A DNA stretch of 64,000 nt, taken from Chitinophaga filiformis. GTDB taxonomy: Bacteria; Bacteroidota; Bacteroidia; Chitinophagales; Chitinophagaceae. Below the pieces are notes generated by a model. It saw nothing but the letters and a program-made list of their open reading frames with translations, made no database searches and was not told the origin of the DNA. This document shows, piece by piece, positions 62,801 through 64,000 of this stretch. The translations under genes and the position numbers were made by a program. Position 1 is the stretch's first letter, and each line of letters opens with the position of its first letter. The stretch lies in contig NZ_JAKIRP010000003.1 in NCBI RefSeq assembly GCF_021646545.1, forward strand, positions 496,001 to 560,000. Reading direction: 5' to 3'.

Positions 62801-64000
62801 AGGAATAACTCAAGTACAGAAATATCAAATGAATAAGTAGTTACCGCCAGCAACCTGTCGCTGCTCGTCACTTCCAGCATAGCAGTCATGCTATGCAGTA
62901 GATTGATGACTGCCTTATTAGGCACCAATACGCCTTTAGGAGTGCCGGTTGACCCGGAAGTATACATCATATAGGCCAGACTATCGCCACTGGCTGCTAT
63001 TGGTGGATTGTCCACCAGTAAGGTATACGGCGCCTTAAATACGTCCGGCATATATACAGTTGTACATGCATCCTCTTCCTCCTGCCGGTCCGTCAGTATT
63101 ATCTGCGTGTCACTGTCTTTCAACATATAGGATATCCTTGCTTCCGGCAGTGAAGGATCTACCGGCAAATAGCCGGCGCCGGTTTTCAGAATACCCAGTA
63201 TTCCCGGTAGCAGGTATTCATTTCTATCCGTCTTCAGGGCAATAACGTCTCCCGGCACAATTCTATGCTGCAGTAGCAGGTAATTTGCCAACTGGTTGGC
63301 CCTTACATTCAGGTCATGGTATGACCAGGTCTCATTGCCCATCACAAGCGCTTTCTGATCGGGTGCCCGTTGTACCTGTTCTTCAAATAAGGAGATCAAT
63401 GTACCTGCAGCGGGGTATGGCAGCTGCGCTCCTGTCAGCTGTTGCTGTATCCACTCCGATTCCGTGGCAGACAGATAACTGATCTTGTTCAGCGGCTTCC
63501 GGCTGTCAGCCAGTATGTTCGCCAGTAGTTGCAGCAGATGATCACATGCATTTGTGATCCGCTGTGCTGCAAATACGTCTGTATTATATTCCAGTGTGAG
63601 CTTCACTGTCTCGCCGACATGTGAGAACCAGAAAGTGAGATCGTACAGACTTGTGTGCACGGGCATACCGATCTGTGATACCTGTACACCTTGCATTGCA
63701 GGCGTCTGCAGTGCGGTCTGTTCTTCCCGGTAGATAATGGCTACGTCGAATACCGGTGAGCGGCTCATATCTCTTTGCAACTGCAGCTGATCTACCAACA
63801 GGTCAAAAGGATACACCTCATGGGCATACAATGCCAGCGCATGTTCTTTGATCTGTTGCAGTAAAGGCACAAAACCATGGTCGCCGTTTATGTGGCTTCT
63901 CAATGGTAACGTATTCAGATAAAAACCTATCTGCTGCTCAAGGCCTGCTCCGCTTCTGCCGGCGACTGGTATACCGGTGATAATATCTTCCTGTCCCGAA
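50860..64000 (-). CDS. NRPS, at least four modules, ends in an unpaired C domain (5' end beyond window)
   Basis: The reading frame is open to the right edge, so the N-terminus is missing. A TTG codon at 63901-63903 lies inside a C domain and is not the start. Visible order: partial C, A, T, then three C-A-T modules, then a final C domain and the stop at 50860. Pockets read by eye: D-I-L-Q-L-G-V-I-W (Gly), D-A-A-I-I-A-C-V-W and D-G-F-A-I-A-G-V-C (both with an ITAGD core as in GrsA-type aromatic or hydrophobic domains; unassigned), and D-A-K-Q-I-A-L-V-L. The four complete C domains read HHxxxDEWS, except the third domain (second complete one), which has HHIISDERS. There is no epimerisation domain. 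The tail ends in ATIDKGF. The partial first C domain resembles module 3 of the TE protein (SLYDLTFWF), suggesting that a D-A-K-type module precedes it. Confidence 0.95.
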   Translation of the reverse strand, partial: SGQEDIITGIPVAGRSGAGLEQQIGFYLNTLPLRSHINGDHGFVPLLQQIKEHALALYAHEVYPFDLLVDQLQLQRDMSRSPVFDVAIIYREEQTALQTPAMQGVQVSQIGMPVHTSLYDLTFWFSHVGETVKLTLEYNTDVFAAQRITNACDHLLQLLANILADSRKPLNKISYLSATESEWIQQQLTGAQLPYPAAGTLISLFEEQVQRAPDQKALVMGNETWSYHDLNVRANQLANYLLLQHRIVPGDVIALKTDRNEYLLPGILGILKTGAGYLPVDPSLPEARISYMLKDSDTQIILTDRQEEEDACTTVYMPDVFKAPYTLLVDNPPIAASGDSLAYMMYTSGSTGTPKGVLVPNKAVINLLHSMTAMLEVTSSDRLLAVTTYSFDISVLELFLPLLNGATVILAANDVVNTPFLLQEMIHAQQPTIMQATPSLWSLLFEHGWSGHNGMKLLCGGEALSRTLAVQLLGAAAEVWNVYGPTETTIWSAAHKVTAADAVIPLGRPVANTNIYLLDDHFMPVPAGVPGNLFIGGAGLSDGYWKRPALTAEKFIEIPSIAEGVLYRTGDKCAIGFDGVLYFSGREDEQVKIRGYRVETGEIAEQINQYEGILQAVVVLKTVDREQKLVAYFVASVKIDTAALHNYLSAFLPAYMIPSAFVQLEQLPVNANGKIDRKALPLPELHDTREYVAPVTKAERSIAAIWQEILGVDTLSVTDNFFHLGGHSLKAIQVIARIYRDLQIRAELKDLFRYPVLSAFAAAVKKADHSAYTHIPEVASQEYYPLSHAQRRLWLLHQLEGNAVLYNLPMSYYFNGPLHEVALKNAFNTLLARHESLRTRFVMRGDNPVQEIISIEHLAFTIVREDLRGAQDARRAAETRALELALQPFDLSDAPLLRVHLLQTADDERLFFLCIHHIIADEWSIRLLIRELLYYYNSFRQGSVTPLPSLRIHYKDYAAWQLEALNDAQLMLHRKYWKEQLGGTLPKLELPADRLRPVVQHYSGGQVTYQFNQEGISGLDLLCRQEQATRFILLTALVKTLLFRYSGQEDIIVGTPVAGRDHTDLENQIGYYLNILPLRSYPGGRTPFRQYLWELRETAFSAYAHQAYPFDMLVDELGLERDISRAPLFDIVITLENTAEDLYPEMNDIEITEVVLKPGLSKVDLHFTFRETSEGLYLKLEYSKELYDEDRMLRMMQHLESLMIAVARDPETELARLNMLPEAERTQILSVFNKTEFAYPQGLTLADLFETKVKQSPDAIALVSGDRSMTYKALNEKANRLAKVLRQQHGVEPGTPVGVMAGQQEWLIISILGVLKAGGAYVPIDASYPVERIRYIIDDTGLPLLITISDYLLDVTYFTGQLLVADIEIPELPKSEDNLPPLSGPSDLAYIIYTSGSTGKPKGVMINHAGVVNMVHNELSVFGTTTTDRVLQFASPSFDASVAEIFMAFAAAATLVLIPAALGRDGARVTEYMEAAGVTVVILPVSYLTALDITKLHFLRKIITAGDVAHVPTAVACAAFADYYNCYGPTEATVWASSYQVTSADAGLGKLPIGKPVHNVRVYILDELQQLLPVGISGEICIAGAGVAMGYYNNEMLSATKFIKDPYGEGFLYRTGDTGRWLTDGNIDFTGRLDDQVKIRGYRIETGEVEQALLSYPGVSAAVVKAFGSDADKYLAAYYTATGTITSATLRTHLQQFLPEYMLPSYFVQVEQFRMNNSGKIDRKALKAPQADIEVAVEQPVTPTEAVLLEIWKEILGNEQLGTKHHFFDAGGHSLKGIQVVTRLYKQLGIRIELKDLFLYPVLSDLAAEIDRTQAGSYSPISRVAAQKYYKLSHAQRRLWVLDQFEPEGSIAYNLPVCYRLEGQLDRDALTTAFNTLIERHESLRTVFEVVDGVPMQRIRTAAESGFALQLEDLRDHPQAEEQARTAAMQLALEPFDLKNGPLMKAKLMQTADEVYLFVLSMHHIISDERSLRVILEELIAVYNAALTGTPYDLPLLKGQYKDYAAWQETELTGEKVQQHRAYWLNRFEGDIPVLDLPVDHPRPPVQTYNGGQVYIKLPETLSNGLKELAASEGASLFMGLVTLVKTLLYRYTGQEDIIIGSPSAGREHPDLEHQIGFFINTLVLRSQFDGRESFRRLLQQVKQAALEAYSHQVYPFDMLVDELDLERDMSRAPLFDVVVVLDNTSEQPLPAMPGLHVEDAFIQLPVSKIDLRFFFTDTASGIGLTLEYNSDLYNPDRIQRMTTHLQQLLTSVLSAPEKSLQTFELLSDVEQDLLASFNDTTVIFPTKETLIDLFEEQAELHPDAIALEGPGWTCSYRTLNERANQLARLLLDTHHVEKGNIAAIMPGRNEWQIIGLLGALKAGLAYLPVDSQLPKDRIRFMLEDAGAKILLTESAFMFDIDYFSGSLVVMDIELYNADLPLENPAVAVAANDLAYIIYTSGSTGQPKGVKIGHSSAVNMVFNQQHILTVGREDKVLLFSSFSFDGAVFETFMAICGGGVLVIPEENTVKSAEQLLDYITATSITAAVFPSAFAALLPPERLSALRFMITAGDVAPVEALVRAAAYTTCYNGYGPTENTVCTTLYKVSASDTGRRALPIGQPVSNVQVYVLNAASAIQPVGVDGELCIAGAGLSAGYLDRPELTTDKFIDNPFGSGLLYRTGDKGRWLPDGNLQFSGRIDNQVKIRGFRIEKDEIAQALSLFPGINGVAVVVRTSGDDKYLLAYYAAQNAIDGLVLRQFLARSLPEYMIPSRFIHLEALPLNSSGKISYRHLPVPTDQPVAAEETGGTVTEQRLLVIWKEILQRGDIGFSSDFFLSGGHSLKAIQLITRIYREFGAQLSIGDIFGNTILASLAALIDQVQQQQFREIPVAPEAAYYPLSHAQQRLWLQTLRLGDVQAFNGMEVYRIIGQLRRDVLEAAFAAVVARHESLRTIFVTREGTPMQQILEADCRIAYEDLQGVQQQDEEIITRIRLAGEHKFVLDQGPLLRVSLLQTGAEEHVLLLVLHHIISDEWSMQVLIKDLLTSYNAGVKGDADPLTPLRIQYKDYTLWQAQELTGERLAAHEQYWLQQLSGTLPQLTLPADRPRPARPSFSGEQLTFRFSEESSAALRQYVKENQATLFMGLLSLVKALLYRYSGERDIIIGTPVAGRDHADLEDQIGYYLNTLALRTHVDGDAGFNVLLQQVKQTATAGFEHQVYPFDRLVEILGAGEDVSRNPVFDVVMILQNIRLEPLDALEIEGLDVVPLPGELKTSKGDLRFLFAEEEGYISGNIEYSTDLFDRERIVQIIKDLQALLVLALQSPEAPVSSLAYRDDESHAASFNARISAPVYPLLTDVIAAQAVQQPDKIAIMDGEGAISYEELTARYTALAAHLGQRTAIQSTVAVALKAGITQVSSLLACFKAGMIYLPMDAAMPIQQLTYILKEAAPAILITDREQVSVWEAILQQSGHTAEILVPSALEKTAITVSAHVTADMSAYVYYTSGSTGMPKGIIGSQGSISHYAHWHAAAFNIGVNDHISQLAPVTFDASLKDIFPALMTGATLHIPSPAIRPQMELLGAWLSDNNITILQTVPSLFRLITASLQGPLPAIRQVILAGERLYGRDVINWRALHGAAAKVSNLYGLTETTVLKTFYHIPETGIAPGAVIPVGQPITHTAVAVLNNNHYCQEGEIGEVYISSPFITKGYLSPVSKDIFVPHPFVENMQVVRTGDLGRYLPGGILELLGRKDEQVKLHGVRVETAGVRSVILEQEGITQTELILHEEQELICYYAGRRYEAEALRKILADVLPQSHLPAAYIWLEVFPMNINGKVDRKRLPRPELVLASHQRELPHAGIERLVADVWEQILGTTAIGRNESFFTMGGSSLKAIQLLSRIYKMCEVQLSIADVFEHPTVAGQARLILGALKTAYMAIAHVPEAEDYALSYAQQRLWVLEEQMEGQATFNIFMSYRLEGTLFPALLQQAFSTLALRHESLRTVFVLNNGVPRQKILAQANVSIQYEDLRAATDKEEIVEEYKKQAALSPFDLSEGPLMRVRLLHCDEEDYVLLFAIHHIIADEWSLQILVREVLNLYNGYVAGMEVALPPLPLQYKDYAHWQSTAMDSVRLKAQRSYWLAKLGGTLPVLELPADRPRPAVQTYNGQQYLFEWSAEISNKWRSFLGEQQVTMFMGLLSLVKLLLFRYSGQQDIIVGTPVAGRDHPDLEGQIGYYLNTLALRSNIDGESGFDALLSAVKQTALEAFDHQLYPFDRLIEELGVNRDLSRSPLFDVVLILQNVQVEAAALPEMANVLITPAAIDPGISKGDLRFQFEDQGTHISGSIEYNTDIYDRVRIERMLLHLQQLIAAVTAQPSLSLTALNYLTEEERETERLQSDMFSATIDKGF
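50863..52245 (-). other. Orphan C-terminal condensation domain of the right-edge protein
   Basis: A complete C domain with LSYAQQRLW, HHIIADEWS, YPFDRLIEELG and SKGDLRFQF, then a short tail and a stop where an A domain should follow. Its SKGDLRFQF segment predicts a D-A-K-type partner A domain on another protein; the N-terminal A domain of the TE protein fits. Confidence 0.85.
52246..55378 (-). other. NRPS module C-A-T of the right-edge protein, D-A-K pocket class
   Basis: FDASLKDIF, ILQTVPSLF, VILAGE and NLYGLTETTVL give D-A-K-Q-I-A-L-V-L, a conservative variant of the class. It is preceded by a C domain with SKGDLRFLF and followed by a carrier with GGSSLKA, so the three-part signature holds here too. 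Confidence 0.8.
55379..58516 (-). other. NRPS module C-A-T of the right-edge protein, specificity unassigned, variant C motif
   Basis: FDGAVFETF, AVFPSAFA, MITAGD and NGYGPTENTVC give D-G-F-A-I-A-G-V-C, with no close match that I know. The C domain has HHIISDERS, the only one in the window with Arg at that place, but keeps the catalytic second His. Confidence 0.6.
58517..61654 (-). other. NRPS module C-A-T of the right-edge protein, specificity unassigned
   Basis: FDASVAEIF, VVILPVSYL, IITAGD and NCYGPTEATVW give D-A-A-I-I-A-C-V-W. Ala at 301 with an ITAGD core is typical of Phe-like domains such as GrsA, so an aromatic or large hydrophobic residue is a weak guess. In the C domain, QATRFILLTALVK replaces the usual xATLFMGLVxLVK. 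Confidence 0.6.
61655..64000 (-). other. NRPS module (partial C)-A-T of the right-edge protein, predicted Gly
   Basis: FDISVLELF, IMQATPSLW, LLCGGE and NVYGPTETTIW give D-I-L-Q-L-G-V-I-W, one position from the established Gly code. The first visible residues (SGQEDIITGIPVAGR) are about two thirds into a C domain, so its active-site motif is outside the window. Confidence 0.8.

Noticed and set aside
63901-63903. TTG as start of the right-edge NRPS
   Set aside because: The frame continues upstream with C-domain sequence (SGQEDIITG, IGFYLNTLPL) to the window edge, so this codon is internal.

Overview
The window is one uninterrupted stretch of a very large nonribosomal peptide synthetase (NRPS) gene cluster. 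All 15 genes lie on the minus strand, so transcription runs from the right edge (base 64000) to the left edge (base 1). The longest gap between genes is 48 bp and two gene pairs overlap by an ATGA. No promoter, terminator, RNA gene, insertion sequence or CRISPR array is visible, and no stretch above 300 bases lacks a gene. Both edge genes run out of the window. The organism is most likely a Bacteroidota member, plausibly Chitinophaga or a relative. This rests on moderate GC, ATG starts without a consistent Shine-Dalgarno sequence, the style of the signal peptide at 42094-42684, and the combination of gene families. The genus is inference.

Layout in order of transcription: (i) >64000-50860, an NRPS (four A domains visible) that ends in an unpaired condensation (C) domain; (ii) 50839-42094, a block of carbamoyltransferase, SGNH/TPR protein, asparagine synthetase, cyclic-peptide ABC exporter, type II thioesterase and a small secreted protein; (iii) 42070-30947, a loading NRPS with a fatty acyl-AMP ligase (FAAL), an ACP and three modules, two of them a near-identical tandem duplication; (iv) 30950-27588, a one-module NRPS; (v) 27591-19459, a two-module NRPS that again ends in an unpaired C domain; (vi) 19438-18776, a methyltransferase; (vii) 18743-3501, a five-module NRPS that starts with a bare A domain and ends with a thioesterase (TE); (viii) 3471-1, a CmlA-type diiron beta-hydroxylase, a TauD/SyrP-type Fe(II)/2-oxoglutarate oxygenase and a KamA-like radical SAM enzyme.

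Together these genes should make an N-acylated lipopeptide of at least 15 residues, released and perhaps cyclised by the TE. Pocket residues read by eye suggest two basic residues, one Leu, one Gly, two Asn, two Gly-like residues, two hydrophobic/aromatic-like residues, and five modules of one unusual class (pocket D-A-K-Q-V/I-A-M/L-I/V-L). That class has its own C, A and carrier-protein sequence signature. Two proteins end with a C domain that fits this class but only one protein in the window begins with the matching A domain. This predicts that the NRPS at the right edge also starts with such an A domain, giving the working order FAAL protein, one-module protein, two-module protein, right-edge protein, TE protein (16 residues). 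This resembles the beta-hydroxylated cyclic lipodepsipeptides (chitinopeptin-like) I recall from Chitinophaga, but the identity of the product is not established here.
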